DNA of 64,000 nucleotides, from positions 49,817-113,816 of the forward strand of contig NZ_AQXY01000022.1 in NCBI RefSeq assembly GCF_000376845.1, written 5' to 3'. The notes below the pieces were generated by a model that worked only from the letters and a program-made list of their open reading frames with translations, ran no database searches and was not told the DNA's origin. Made by a program: the position numbers and the translations under genes. Source of the stretch: Thioalkalivibrio sp. ALE14. GTDB taxonomy: Bacteria > Pseudomonadota > Gammaproteobacteria > Ectothiorhodospirales > Ectothiorhodospiraceae. Below are positions 53,509-64,000 of this stretch, one piece after another (within the stretch, counting starts at the first letter, position 1; each line of letters begins with the position of its first letter).

Positions 53509-56500
53509 GCGGGCCTCGTGGGGGTAGGGCGTTGATCCCCTGTCCCGGCGGTCAGCAGGCGCAGGATCAGTAGGGCGAAGTCGCGTTGCCGTTCGGGATC
53601 GTCGAGGACCTGCATGGAGAGTTTTTCGTGGTCGGTCATGGCGTCGAGGACGGTGTCAGTGACGCGCTTGGGGAACAGGCCGTGCATCACCTGGTCGGGG
53701 CTGTGGTTCTCGACCTGGGCCATCACGGCCTCGTCGCGGCGGATGCGGTCGGCGATGCCGTTGGCGAACTGGAGCTTGTCTTCGTCGCTCACTTCGGCAC
53801 CGAACAGTTCGTTGAGCTGGTCGATGATCTCGGAGAGGCGTTTCTTTTCCGGGTCGTGCGGCTTGCCGGAGCCGACGTCGGAGACGGGTTTGAGGCCGTC
53901 GTAGTCGGCGCCCTCCTCCGCGAGGCTCAGGCGCTGTTCGGCGCGTTTGTTCAGGCGGTAGTGGGTCAGCTCCAGTTCGGAGACGTCGATGGCGTCTTCT
54001 TCGATGTTTTCGATGCGCAGCAGCGGGTGCAGGGCGCGGGCGTAGACATTGAGCTGTTCCAGCTCTCGGTCCTCGAAGTCGACGATCTGCGAGAGGAACT
54101 CGTAGCTGCGCACGAAGCTCTGGAGGTTCTTGCGGAACAGGTCCAGCTCGTCGCGGGTGGTATGCGCGTCCTTGAGCTCCTGTTCGGCGCGGTGCAGGCC
54201 GGTCTTGTCGCCATTGCGCTCGGCTTCGGCGTAGGCGCCTTTCCAGGTCTGGATCTGCTCGAGCACGGCCTTGTAGCGCGTGGTGTAGCGTTCCCTGGCG
54301 GGCTGGCAGTAGTAGCTGAGCTGGCTGGCGTTGGCCTTGGGGTTGAAGAATGCGCGGGCGAAGTTCTCGACCTCGTCCCAGTGGTAGATGCCCGAGGCGT
54401 CCAGGCTGTGCTGCAAGTCGTAGACGACGTTCGGGTCGGAGACGTCGGCCAGCTCGGCCTTGTTGTAGTACGGGCGGAAGGCTTCGAGGATGTCTTCGGC
54501 GTCGTTGAAGAAGTCGAGGACGAACGTGTCCTCCTTGCCCGGGAAGGTGCGGTTCAGACGGGAGAGCGTCTGCACGCACTCCACGCCGTGGAGCTTCTTG
54601 TCCACGTACATGGCGCAGAGCTTGGGCTGGTCGAACCCGGTCTGGAACTTGTTGGCCACGATCATCACGTTGTACTCGACGGTCTTGAACGCGTCGGCCA
54701 GATCGCGCCCCTTCAGGCCCGGGTTCAACAGCGAGCTGTGCTCGGTCACCTCCTCGGGGATCACCTCGTCCGGCAGTACGGAACCGGAGAACGCCACCAG
54801 TGCGTGCACGTCGCCATAGCCCTTGTCCTGGATGTATTCGCGCATGGCCAGCGCGTAGCGCACCGCCTCCTGCCGACTGCCGGTCACCACCATCGCCTTG
54901 GCCTGGCCGTCCAGCAGGTGGCGCACGTTGGCGCGGAAGTGTTCGACGATCACCTCCACCTTCTGGCTGATGTTGTGCGGGTGCAGCCGCACCCAGCGGG
55001 CGATCTTGGTCGAGGCCTTGCGCGACTCCACCTCTTCGTCATCGCCATGCGGGTGGGCCAGCTTCCAGGCGGTCGAATAGGTAGTGTAGTTCTTGAGCAC
55101 ATCGAGGATGAAGCCTTCCTCGATCGCCTGGCGCATGGAGTACAGATGGAACGGCTCGGGCTTCTTGTCGGCCGAGGCCGGTAGGTCCGGATCCGGTGGA
55201 CGCCCGAACAGCTCCAGGGTCTTCGCCTTGGGCGTCGCGGTGAAGGCGTAGTAGCTGATGCGCTCGGTCGGCTTGCGCGAGGCGACGGCGGCATCCATCA
55301 GCTCTTCGGCGCTAATTTCTTCATCTTCCGGCTTGTCGGTGCCCAGGATGGCCTTGAGCTTGGTGGCGGAGGAGCCGGTCTGTGAGGAATGCGCCTCGTC
55401 GGCGATCACCGCGTAGCGCCCGGCAGCCAGCTCCGGGCGCTTATCCAGCGCGTCGAACAGCGCCGGGAAGGTCTGGATGGTCACGATGATGATGCGCGTC
55501 TGCTCGGCCAGCGCCTCGCCCAGTTGCTCCGACTTGCTCTGGCTGCCGACATCGCGGGTGATGGGCCGTACCACCCCGTGCGCGTGCTCGAACTGGTAGA
55601 TCGTGTCCTGAAGCTGGCTGTCCAGCACGGTGCGGTCGGTGACGACCACCACGGAGTTGAACAGCTTCTGGCCGCTCTCGTCGTACAGCGAAGCAAGCTG
55701 GTGCGCGATCCAGGCGATGGAGTTGGACTTGCCGGAGCCCGCGCTGTGCTGGATCAGGTAGCGCTGGCCAGCACCTTCCTCTCGCGTGGCCTCGATCAAC
55801 TGGTTCACCACATCCCACTGGTGGAAGCGCGGGAAGATCAGGGTCTCCTTCTTGCTGCGCTTGCCGTGGAAGTCCTCGACCGTCTTTTGCTCCAGATGCA
55901 GGAAGCGGCCGAGCACCTTGAGCCAGGCATCGGGCTGGAACACCTGCTGCCACAGGTAGCCGGTGGCATAACTGTCCGGGTCCGGCGGTGCGGGGTTGCC
56001 GGCGCCGCCGTCCTCGGTGCCCTGGTTGAAGGGCAGGAAGAAGGTGTCCTTGCCGTTCAGGCGCGTGGTCATCGCCACCTGGTCCTGGCTGACCGCAAAG
56101 TGCACCAGCGCCCCGCGCTTGAAGGTCAGCAGCGGCTCGGACTTACGGGTGACCGGGTCCTTCAGCGGCCGGTCGCGGCGGTACTGGCGCTTGGCGTTCT
56201 CCACCGACTGCTTGAACTCGCTCTTCAGCTCCAGCGTGGCGGTGGGGATGCCGTTGACGAACAGCACCAAATCCAGCCGCGGGTTGTACTCCCCGCTGCG
56301 GGCATGCGGCGAGTACGAGACTTCCGGCACTACGCGCAGGCGGTTGGCGCCGTAGCGGGCCTGGGAGTCGGGGTTCATACCGTGGTCGGGCTTGAAGCTG
56401 CACAGATCCAGCTTCACGCCGGGCGTCTTCACCCCGTGGCGCAGCACGTCCAGCGTGCTGCCGCGCTCCAGCTCGCGGGTAACCGCGCGCACCAGGGCCC

Positions 56501-56696
56501 GCTGCGGGTCCTGCGGGTTCTTCGCGGCGAACTTCTCCCAGCGCTCCGGCCAGGCCTCCTGCAGATATCCGACCAGATCCTCGGTATACAGCGCGTTCGC
56601 GGCGTCGTACCCGCTGGCCGGACCGGTCAGCCAGCCATCGGCGGTCATCGCGTCGATGATGTCCTGCTGGAACCGTGCTTCCTTGCTGTCCGCCAT
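53502..56696 (-). CDS. hsdR: Type I restriction enzyme R subunit HsdR
   Basis: A 1064-aa translocating endonuclease subunit. The nuclease motif is LDLVLFVNGIPTATLELKSE (D142, E156-x-K158). The SF2 motor has Walker A SAGSGKSNS, DEAH VIADEAHSSQ, the TAT-type motif AFTATPKAKT and a C-terminal QTGFDQPKL. I chose the ATG at 56696 (MADSKEARFQ) because the upstream frame to 56975 is Arg-rich and lies within the GIY-YIG gene. It is last in hsdM-hsdS-GIY-hsdR, with a 15-bp gap after the GIY-YIG gene. Confidence 0.95.
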   Translation of the reverse strand: MADSKEARFQQDIIDAMTADGWLTGPASGYDAANALYTEDLVGYLQEAWPERWEKFAAKNPQDPQRALVRAVTRELERGSTLDVLRHGVKTPGVKLDLCSFKPDHGMNPDSQARYGANRLRVVPEVSYSPHARSGEYNPRLDLVLFVNGIPTATLELKSEFKQSVENAKRQYRRDRPLKDPVTRKSEPLLTFKRGALVHFAVSQDQVAMTTRLNGKDTFFLPFNQGTEDGGAGNPAPPDPDSYATGYLWQQVFQPDAWLKVLGRFLHLEQKTVEDFHGKRSKKETLIFPRFHQWDVVNQLIEATREEGAGQRYLIQHSAGSGKSNSIAWIAHQLASLYDESGQKLFNSVVVVTDRTVLDSQLQDTIYQFEHAHGVVRPITRDVGSQSKSEQLGEALAEQTRIIIVTIQTFPALFDALDKRPELAAGRYAVIADEAHSSQTGSSATKLKAILGTDKPEDEEISAEELMDAAVASRKPTERISYYAFTATPKAKTLELFGRPPDPDLPASADKKPEPFHLYSMRQAIEEGFILDVLKNYTTYSTAWKLAHPHGDDEEVESRKASTKIARWVRLHPHNISQKVEVIVEHFRANVRHLLDGQAKAMVVTGSRQEAVRYALAMREYIQDKGYGDVHALVAFSGSVLPDEVIPEEVTEHSSLLNPGLKGRDLADAFKTVEYNVMIVANKFQTGFDQPKLCAMYVDKKLHGVECVQTLSRLNRTFPGKEDTFVLDFFNDAEDILEAFRPYYNKAELADVSDPNVVYDLQHSLDASGIYHWDEVENFARAFFNPKANASQLSYYCQPARERYTTRYKAVLEQIQTWKGAYAEAERNGDKTGLHRAEQELKDAHTTRDELDLFRKNLQSFVRSYEFLSQIVDFEDRELEQLNVYARALHPLLRIENIEEDAIDVSELELTHYRLNKRAEQRLSLAEEGADYDGLKPVSDVGSGKPHDPEKKRLSEIIDQLNELFGAEVSDEDKLQFANGIADRIRRDEAVMAQVENHSPDQVMHGLFPKRVTDTVLDAMTDHEKLSMQVLDDPERQRDFALLILRLLTAGTGDQRPTPTRPAQ

Positions 56697-56710
56697 TCCG
56701 TTTCTCGTTC

Positions 56711-57664
56711 TTAGGGTTCTTCGGGGGTTACTTCCGCCGCTTCGGCGACCAATTGTTCCTGCCATTCGCCGTAGGCTTGGCCGGTGTCCTCGCGCTGCCA
56801 TTCCTTGCGGCCATTTGCGGTTCTTCCGACCACCATAGCAGCGGCCGCACTGGGGCTGGAAAATGCGTAGTCGCGTGAAAACCGCATAGGGCCATTGCCA
56901 TCCGGTACGAGCACCCCTTCCTCCACCAGTTGCTCGAACATGCGCTGATAGCCGTGGGGCGTCGGGCCCACCCACGCCTCGCGAGCCTGTGATCCTTCCA
57001 GGACGAAAAACTCGCCGTCCATCTCCTGTCCGTAGGCCGTGAGGCCGTTCTTGGGCAGAACCATGCGGAAGAGGGGTGAGGCGTCGTCTGAAGTGGGGGC
57101 AGGGGTGACGTTGGCTGCCACTTCCCTGGATGGGGGCCGGCTGGAGTCGCGCAGGAACTCGAAGCCCAGCACCGGCAACACGGTGCGGATCTGTTCGAGG
57201 AAGAAGGCCATGTCCGCCTGGTCGGCCTCGGGCAGGCCGATGTAGTCGTGGCGGGTGCCGTTGACCAGGGTGCAGCGGCCCACGCGCTGGGCTTGCTGGA
57301 TCAGCAGGCTCTCCAGGACCTTCACGTGGGCCTTGGTCAGGTTCTGGTCCTTGCTGGTGATCAGGCAGACCTTCTCCCAGAAGTCCTTGCCGCCCTGCTC
57401 CTCGGTGCGGTTGTGCTGCTTGAGCCGCTTGCCGACATCATCCGACTCGCCGATGTACACCTGCGGGCGCACGCTGTTCTCCGCATCCGGCCCCACCAGA
57501 AAGTACACCCCAGTGCGACCGCACTCCGGCCGCTGCACCAGCTCGCTCAGCTTGCCGCGCGGCCCGGTAAGCACATGCCCGGTCCAGTTCATGATCTCCG
57601 CCGTCAGCAGCCCGTGCGGCGTGCCATCGACCAGGAACAGGCGGATGCTGCGGCCCTGGGTCAT
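56711..57664 (-). CDS. GIY-YIG nuclease family protein inside the type I R-M operon
   Basis: A 317-aa protein. The GIY-YIG motif is GVYFLVGPDAENSVRPQVYIGES (about 53-75), followed by KRLKQHN and FWEKVCLIT. A C-terminal domain with MVLPKNGLTAYGQEMDGEFFVLEGS, then YAFSSPSAAAAMVVGRTANG, matches the DUF4357-type tail of R-M-associated proteins. It overlaps hsdS by 4 bp (ATGA). Its role in restriction is unknown; it may aid cleavage or act as an independent nuclease. Confidence 0.85.
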   Translation of the reverse strand: MTQGRSIRLFLVDGTPHGLLTAEIMNWTGHVLTGPRGKLSELVQRPECGRTGVYFLVGPDAENSVRPQVYIGESDDVGKRLKQHNRTEEQGGKDFWEKVCLITSKDQNLTKAHVKVLESLLIQQAQRVGRCTLVNGTRHDYIGLPEADQADMAFFLEQIRTVLPVLGFEFLRDSSRPPSREVAANVTPAPTSDDASPLFRMVLPKNGLTAYGQEMDGEFFVLEGSQAREAWVGPTPHGYQRMFEQLVEEGVLVPDGNGPMRFSRDYAFSSPSAAAAMVVGRTANGRKEWQREDTGQAYGEWQEQLVAEAAEVTPEEP

Positions 57665-58991
57665 GCGGCACCGCCTTGCGCCGAATACCCGGCCGGCTCC
57701 TCGGCGACCATCGCCAGCTCCGGTTCATCCGACTCGACTCCGGCCTGCCAGCCGCGTACGTCGATCTTGCCTGTGACGGCGGAGGAGATCAGAGCCGAGC
57801 GCCGCTCCTGAAAAAGTGATATCGCGCTCTGTGCCTCCTCTATCAGAGCATCGATGCCCGCCAAGTTCTGATGCAGAAACTGCGCGATAGACTGCTGTTC
57901 TTGCCTGGATGGAGCAGCGACACGAAGTGCTGCAATAGTCTCTTGATTTATATTCGGCTGCCCGCCCCCTGAAGCATACAGTCGAATGACCACATCCTTA
58001 AAAGCAAGAAACCAATAGAACGCGAAAGCCGGTTCAACTGCCTCCGGCCTCGAAAGGACACAACACGCTTGATTGGTCGTCGCGGCGACATTCAGAAATC
58101 CAAGCCTTCCAATTGTCGCCCCGTACATAGCTATTACTAGTGAGCCCGGTGGATGCATTTGTAGCGATGAAAACTCACTCAGGGCTCGTTCGGTAATTCG
58201 TTTTTTCGTGTCAACGATAGAGGATTCACGCAGTTCACTGGTCGTAACCCACGGGACTGTTCCTTCTTCATACCATTGAGTCTGATTACTGGGCGGGGTA
58301 GTCCCGCTCCCGATCCCTCTGAATGCATGTGACACCTTCCAGAGCTCCCAGTGTACCGGCACCTCGCCCAGCCACTCGACGCCAGAGTCCTTCATGGGCA
58401 CGTTGGGGTCGAGGCCCTTGGTGACTGCGTGGGAGATCACCGCCTGCCGCTTCTCCTTCAGCAGCTCGATCAGCCGCCGCTGCTCCTCGATCAGGGCATC
58501 GATCTTCCCGGTCTCGTGGCCGAGGAAGGCGGCAATCTGTCTCTGTTCCTGGACTTTCGGAACTGCAATATTCAGGTTTGCCAAGTCCTCTTGAGCCATG
58601 CTAGGCAAGGCTGTATTGGTCGAATATAGACCGAATGGGAATGTGGTCGCGTAGTAAAACAAAAACCGCCCATCGATACCGGCAGCAAGCTCGGTATAAA
58701 ACATAGTATCCACGGTCCAGAATGAGCCGTTAATATATAGAGGACGATCAATCGTTCCCTTGCGGCCAAGCAAAACCGATTCGCCACTGTAAAGATATCC
58801 GGTTGCGCGTGAAAATTGCCCACCTGAGCCAATTACGGGGTATCCATTGTCATCTTCGGTCTCAACTTCTTTGTAATCTCGGCCATTCCGAATATTGGCT
58901 ACATGCTTTAGCTTGGGAATAGCCCAATGCGCCGGCACCTCACCCAGCCACTCGACGCCGGAGTCCTTATACTCGGGATACCTCGGGAAGC

Positions 58992-58995
<4 letters not shown>
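57661..58995 (-). CDS. hsdS: Type I restriction-modification specificity subunit HsdS
   Basis: A 444-aa protein with two target-recognition domains, each preceded by [11 protein letters not shown] (starts about 11 and 207). Two conserved helices contain [21 protein letters not shown] and [13 protein letters not shown]. The internal duplication is the standard HsdS architecture for a bipartite DNA target. Codon use in the target-recognition domains is more AT-rich than in the conserved helices, as expected for fast-evolving domains. It overlaps hsdM by 4 bp. Confidence 0.95.
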
Positions 58996-60971
<1,976 letters not shown>

Positions 60972-61031
60972 GCCCTGCTCCCCTGTCTTTTCCAGCACTG
61001 CCCAAGGCCGGGCACCCGATAGTGCCCGCAT

Positions 61032-61227
61032 TGTTGCAGCAAACCTTCACGCCGCGCGAACACGCCAATGGCGTTATTGCTCGCGCCCAACCCCCAGCCT
61101 GCCAGCTTCAGGCGACAATTGCCGCCGCCTGAGTCCCGAGGCCCACGAGGCTGGAATGAGCCGCCCTCGAGCACCTGTTTCAGCTCGTCAATACGCAGGG
61201 GCTGCTCCCGTAGGTTGCCTCACAGGA
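61032..61227. other. Intergenic gap with a possible coding vestige
   Basis: This 196-bp gap upstream of hsdM has no intact gene. On the minus strand, one frame (61174 downward) reads protein-like text such as LEGGSFQPRGPRDSG, without a plausible start and running into hsdM. It could be a truncated remnant at the island border. No direct repeat matching the tRNA side was found. Confidence 0.25.
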
Positions 61228-61890
61228 TCAGTTGCAGACGAGGTCAGTAATCTCGAAATCACTCTCGCCGAAACAAACGCTGCCCGATTGGATCTCACCA
61301 AAATGGATGCGGCCCGGCGTACTCACTCGAGCGCGCTCCCCCTCTCGCCTCGCACCATTCGAAAAAACCGCGACGAAATTCGACGCCAACTCGCGCATGT
61401 ATCGGCTGTTATTGATTCGGCCACCGTGGCCCTTTATGAGAAACTGAACGTTCACACATCGATTTTTTCTCACCTGACCTCCGCTTACGGTTCCGGAAAC
61501 GAAACCGCCGGGATCCACGGTGCCATCCACGAATCCGCCGACTACCGTTTCCCGCTCAAACGTCGAATAATGATGGATCTCCATTGATGAGCACTCGTGC
61601 TCCATCGTGGGTCCCGTTGGGACGCGCTGAGTCACCGCCTGGCGCTCCCGCTCTTCCAGCCTTTGGCGCGACTCTCGCTCAGCCCGAAAGCGTCGATCAC
61701 CGGATCCATCGAGCACATTTGCATCTGGATTCAGCCTGAGCGTCCCGCTAGGCGTCCCTGCGCAAGGCCTATCGGACAACGTTGTACCGCCATCTGGATC
61801 GGTGCAACGGTAAACATCCCGCGCTTCGGCCGTAGATACGATCATCAACAACAATGTGACCACTGGAACGATCTTCGAAATTCCTTTCAT
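61228..61890 (-). CDS. Secreted DUF4124-domain protein
   Basis: A 220-aa protein. It has a signal peptide (MKGISKIVPVVTLLLMIVST, ending AEA) and then the DUF4124 motif RDVYRCTDPDGGTTLSDRPC. A Glu/Arg-rich coiled segment (about 70-95) precedes a C-terminal domain with several Cys. The ATG at 61890 has an AAGGTGGTGAT leader. Probably periplasmic or outer-membrane associated; function unknown. Confidence 0.75.
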   Translation of the reverse strand: MKGISKIVPVVTLLLMIVSTAEARDVYRCTDPDGGTTLSDRPCAGTPSGTLRLNPDANVLDGSGDRRFRAERESRQRLEERERQAVTQRVPTGPTMEHECSSMEIHHYSTFERETVVGGFVDGTVDPGGFVSGTVSGGQVRKNRCVNVQFLIKGHGGRINNSRYMRELASNFVAVFSNGARREGERARVSTPGRIHFGEIQSGSVCFGESDFEITDLVCN

Positions 61891-62073
61891 ATCACCACCT
61901 TGATCCGCAAAGCGCGCCACAGGACCAGAAACTTTTGGCAAAAGGACGAAGCCGCGCGAGCTCACCGCCCACCCCATCCATTACCCCCCGGATAAAATGC
62001 AGACTCGATGCTCTCGAAGAGGAACGAGAACACCGGTCAGGTCCGAGAAACCTTCCCGATTTGCAACCGCCCA

Positions 62074-62775
62074 TCAGTCCACCAGATGCAGTACGCGCTC
62101 GCGGTACTCGTCTTCCGTAATGACACCGCGGTCTCGAAGCCGTCGGAGCGCCTCGATATCCGCCTCCAACTCACTGGATACCTGAGCCTCGGCGGGGCCG
62201 TGGGCGATGGCCTGATGCAGTCGCTCGTCGTCTAGGGCCTCGTCGATCGTCTCCCACAGGGTCCGCGTCAGGATCTCTTCCAGCTTCTCGATGGATGCGA
62301 AGACGCCGCCCCCGGCACCGCCCTCGACATTGCTTGAGCGAACCGAATTCTCGTAGGCGATCGTGCGCGAGCCCTGTTCGATCAGGGTGACATCAAGCCT
62401 CGAATGCGCCTCACGCCGCATCACCTGGTTCGAATCCAGTTGCTCGATATCGACCTCCAGGATGAAATCCCCCTCTCCTTCCTGCGCCAGCATGCCGCGC
62501 TGTTCCAGCCCCGTGATGAACTGTCCGCGAACCACCTCGGATACCGGCTCCTCGGTCTCGAGCGTCTGCAACGGGTTCCCGAAACCACCCCGAATGGCCC
62601 CCAACCAGTGCGAGCCGTGTTGCCGACTGTCCGTAACGGAACCCATCTCGACATTCGCCGAACCGACGCCAACCGTGTCACTGCTCTGGGCAGGATCCAG
62701 GCTGACAGGCGTCGTGGTGCACCCGGCCAGTAACATCCCCCCCAACATCAGCCCTGCCAGTTTCCCGCTGATCAC
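62074..62775 (-). CDS. Lipoprotein with C-terminal SHOCT domain
   Basis: A 233-aa lipoprotein. The lipobox LLAGC is at residues 15-19, after MISGKLAGLMLGGM. A central domain (about 60-170) follows. The C-terminal 25 residues LRRLRDRGVITEDEYRERV match the short SHOCT motif that mediates oligomerisation. Substrate and pathway are not known. Confidence 0.7.
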   Translation of the reverse strand: MISGKLAGLMLGGMLLAGCTTTPVSLDPAQSSDTVGVGSANVEMGSVTDSRQHGSHWLGAIRGGFGNPLQTLETEEPVSEVVRGQFITGLEQRGMLAQEGEGDFILEVDIEQLDSNQVMRREAHSRLDVTLIEQGSRTIAYENSVRSSNVEGGAGGGVFASIEKLEEILTRTLWETIDEALDDERLHQAIAHGPAEAQVSSELEADIEALRRLRDRGVITEDEYRERVLHLVD

Positions 62776-62795
62776 TATCTCTTCCCCTGTTTCGT

Positions 62796-63404
62796 TCAGG
62801 CCCTAGCCTGTTGCCTGCGACTTGATGGAGAGGCCGAGTCACGACTCGTCCGTCCCCCGAAATAAAACTCGGTCGCGTGCGCCTCGCTGAACAGGTCATG
62901 CCCTCGCACACATCGGGTCTGCGTCGTCCAGACGGTGAAGGCCCCGTCGTGGGTTTTATCGCTGCACACTTCTTCCGGACACGTCACGACGTCATCGCAT
63001 TGCACACAGCGAAGTTCTCCCGCGATCGCCGAAACCATTTGCGTGAACCGGCCGCGCAGTTCGGACCGAAACGCGTCCGGGAGATCGGTGATCGCATCGA
63101 CACGATCGTCCGCGGCCTGCAGCCATAACCGAAAGGCCCGACGAGGCCCGTCCGGTCTTGCCGCGACCACAGGCGAGTCACGTTCTTCCAGCCAGTGCTC
63201 CAGGTCGCGGGCGGAAACAATCCATTCACAGCCGCCGCCTGACGGCCCCTGCTGGGGTGACAGAAGCCGAACACGGCGGGTGCACCGCGGAAGCTCCAGC
63301 AACAGATTGCCCACGGTCCATGCCCGAATGTCCTCGCGCGTTGCCAGGCGCCTGCGACCGGACAAGCACGCCCAGCTGTTGCGCAAGGCACGGAAGGCCC
63401 TCAT
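62796..63404 (-). CDS. Hypothetical Cys-rich protein next to a WYL regulator
   Basis: A 202-aa protein. The C-terminal half contains LRCVQCDDVVTCPEEVC then TRCVRGHD, a likely zinc-binding cluster. The N-terminal part (about 8-90) is Arg-rich. It overlaps the WYL gene stop by 4 bp (ATGA), so the two are probably translated together. The ATG at 63404 is preferred; a longer frame (63521) lies over the WYL gene. Function unknown. Confidence 0.6.
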   Translation of the reverse strand: MRAFRALRNSWACLSGRRRLATREDIRAWTVGNLLLELPRCTRRVRLLSPQQGPSGGGCEWIVSARDLEHWLEERDSPVVAARPDGPRRAFRLWLQAADDRVDAITDLPDAFRSELRGRFTQMVSAIAGELRCVQCDDVVTCPEEVCSDKTHDGAFTVWTTQTRCVRGHDLFSEAHATEFYFGGRTSRDSASPSSRRQQARA

Positions 63405-64000
63405 GCGGGATCCTTCGCCCGGTAGGCCAGACGGGCGGATTCCAATTCCTGGGCAATGGCGTCGCGCAGTGACGGGGGTCCAACGACCTCGACGCCCGCA
63501 CCCAGACCCAACAGCCACCACTTGAGCCGGGCGGTGTCGCGCACGGTGGCCGTCACACGCGAGGTACCGTCGGGACCCCGCTCAATGAGCTGGTCTTCCG
63601 CCAAGCGCGCCTCGTGGAGGTGGTAGGCAAGGTCCGCATTTACCCGGAGTTCCAGGGGGATGGCATCACCCTCGGGATAGTCGAAGGCGCCGTTGCGGAT
63701 GATCTGGTCGAGGTCGAATCCGCCCTCGGGATCGCGGGCGGGCTGATCGGTCAGGGCCGCGGCCTCGATACGGTGGGCCGCCAGATGCACGACATCCTGA
63801 TGCGGTTCCATCGTGGCCAGCAAGTAGGTAACCGGCTCCCGGAACACGAGTGCCAGCGGATGGATCCGGTGGTCTTTAACCTGCCCCTTCGAACGGGAAC
63901 GGTAGGTGATATCGAGGCAGCGGCGTTCCAGCAGGCCCTGCTGCAGGACCAGGAACACGCCGTCCGGCATCTCGGGCGGAGTGAGCGGCGGACCGTTGGA
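63401..64000 (-). CDS. WYL-domain transcriptional regulator (3' part)
   Basis: At least 199 residues are visible; the 5' end lies beyond the right edge. A WYL core is seen as ITYRSRSKGQVKDHRIHPLALVFREPVTYLLA-like residues, followed by the typical C-terminal beta-rich WCX segment with LRVNADLAYHLHEARLAEDQ. WYL regulators often control defence or stress genes. The expected N-terminal HTH is not in the window. Confidence 0.8.
   Translation of the reverse strand, partial: SNGPPLTPPEMPDGVFLVLQQGLLERRCLDITYRSRSKGQVKDHRIHPLALVFREPVTYLLATMEPHQDVVHLAAHRIEAAALTDQPARDPEGGFDLDQIIRNGAFDYPEGDAIPLELRVNADLAYHLHEARLAEDQLIERGPDGTSRVTATVRDTARLKWWLLGLGAGVEVVGPPSLRDAIAQELESARLAYRAKDPA

Overview
This is a high-GC gammaproteobacterial chromosome segment. 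It looks like a haloalkaliphilic or chemolithotrophic sulfur oxidiser of the Ectothiorhodospiraceae (Thioalkalivibrio-like). The basis is the Pseudomonas-type flagellar regulators (FleQ, FleR, FlhF, FleN), a stand-alone soxB, a class I fructose-bisphosphate aldolase, strong GC codon bias and a tmRNA tag ending in ALAA. The genus is inference from gene content, not a database match.

Positions 1-27035 hold a nearly continuous flagellar and chemotaxis cluster, all on the minus strand. In transcription order it runs: a PilZ-like protein, fleQ, fleR, fliEFGHIJK, a 303-bp MITE, fliLMNOPQR-flhBA, flhF, fleN, fliA, cheYZAB, motC and the start of motD. Three near-consensus sigma-54 (-24/-12) promoters lie in front of fleR, fliE and fliL. 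They suggest the FleQ to FleR transcriptional hierarchy known from Pseudomonas. fleS, the usual sensor kinase partner of fleR, is absent from the expected place, and the FleR receiver domain is degenerate.

Positions 27078-40301 are mostly housekeeping: purL, a large palindromic repeat, ssrA (tmRNA), yjbQ, rlmM, soxB, class I aldolase, a BaiN/YhiN-type flavoprotein, an RDD membrane protein, a phospholipase-D-family lipoprotein and tRNA-Val(GAC). Between the aldolase gene and soxB, a perfect FNR/ANR box, a hairpin and a strong terminator could define a small anaerobically controlled RNA.

Positions 40302-61227 are an accessory island beside the tRNA. It starts with a repressor/excisionase/integrase module that has an inverted-repeat operator, followed by an OB-HD protein. 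Next is a tightly coupled operon of a DUF6361-like protein, a two-HxK phospholipase-D-like protein and a 1044-aa SNF2-type helicase, with a small PD-(D/E)xK nuclease-like gene just downstream. I regard this as the best candidate for an undescribed defence system in the window. A low-GC patch follows, with a frameshifted gene, a 47-bp tandem duplication, a GIY-YIG protein and small orphans. The island ends with a type I restriction-modification operon (hsdM-hsdS-GIY-YIG-hsdR).

Positions 61228-64000 carry a DUF4124 secreted protein, a SHOCT-tailed lipoprotein, a Cys-rich protein and the 3' part of a WYL-domain regulator that runs off the window.
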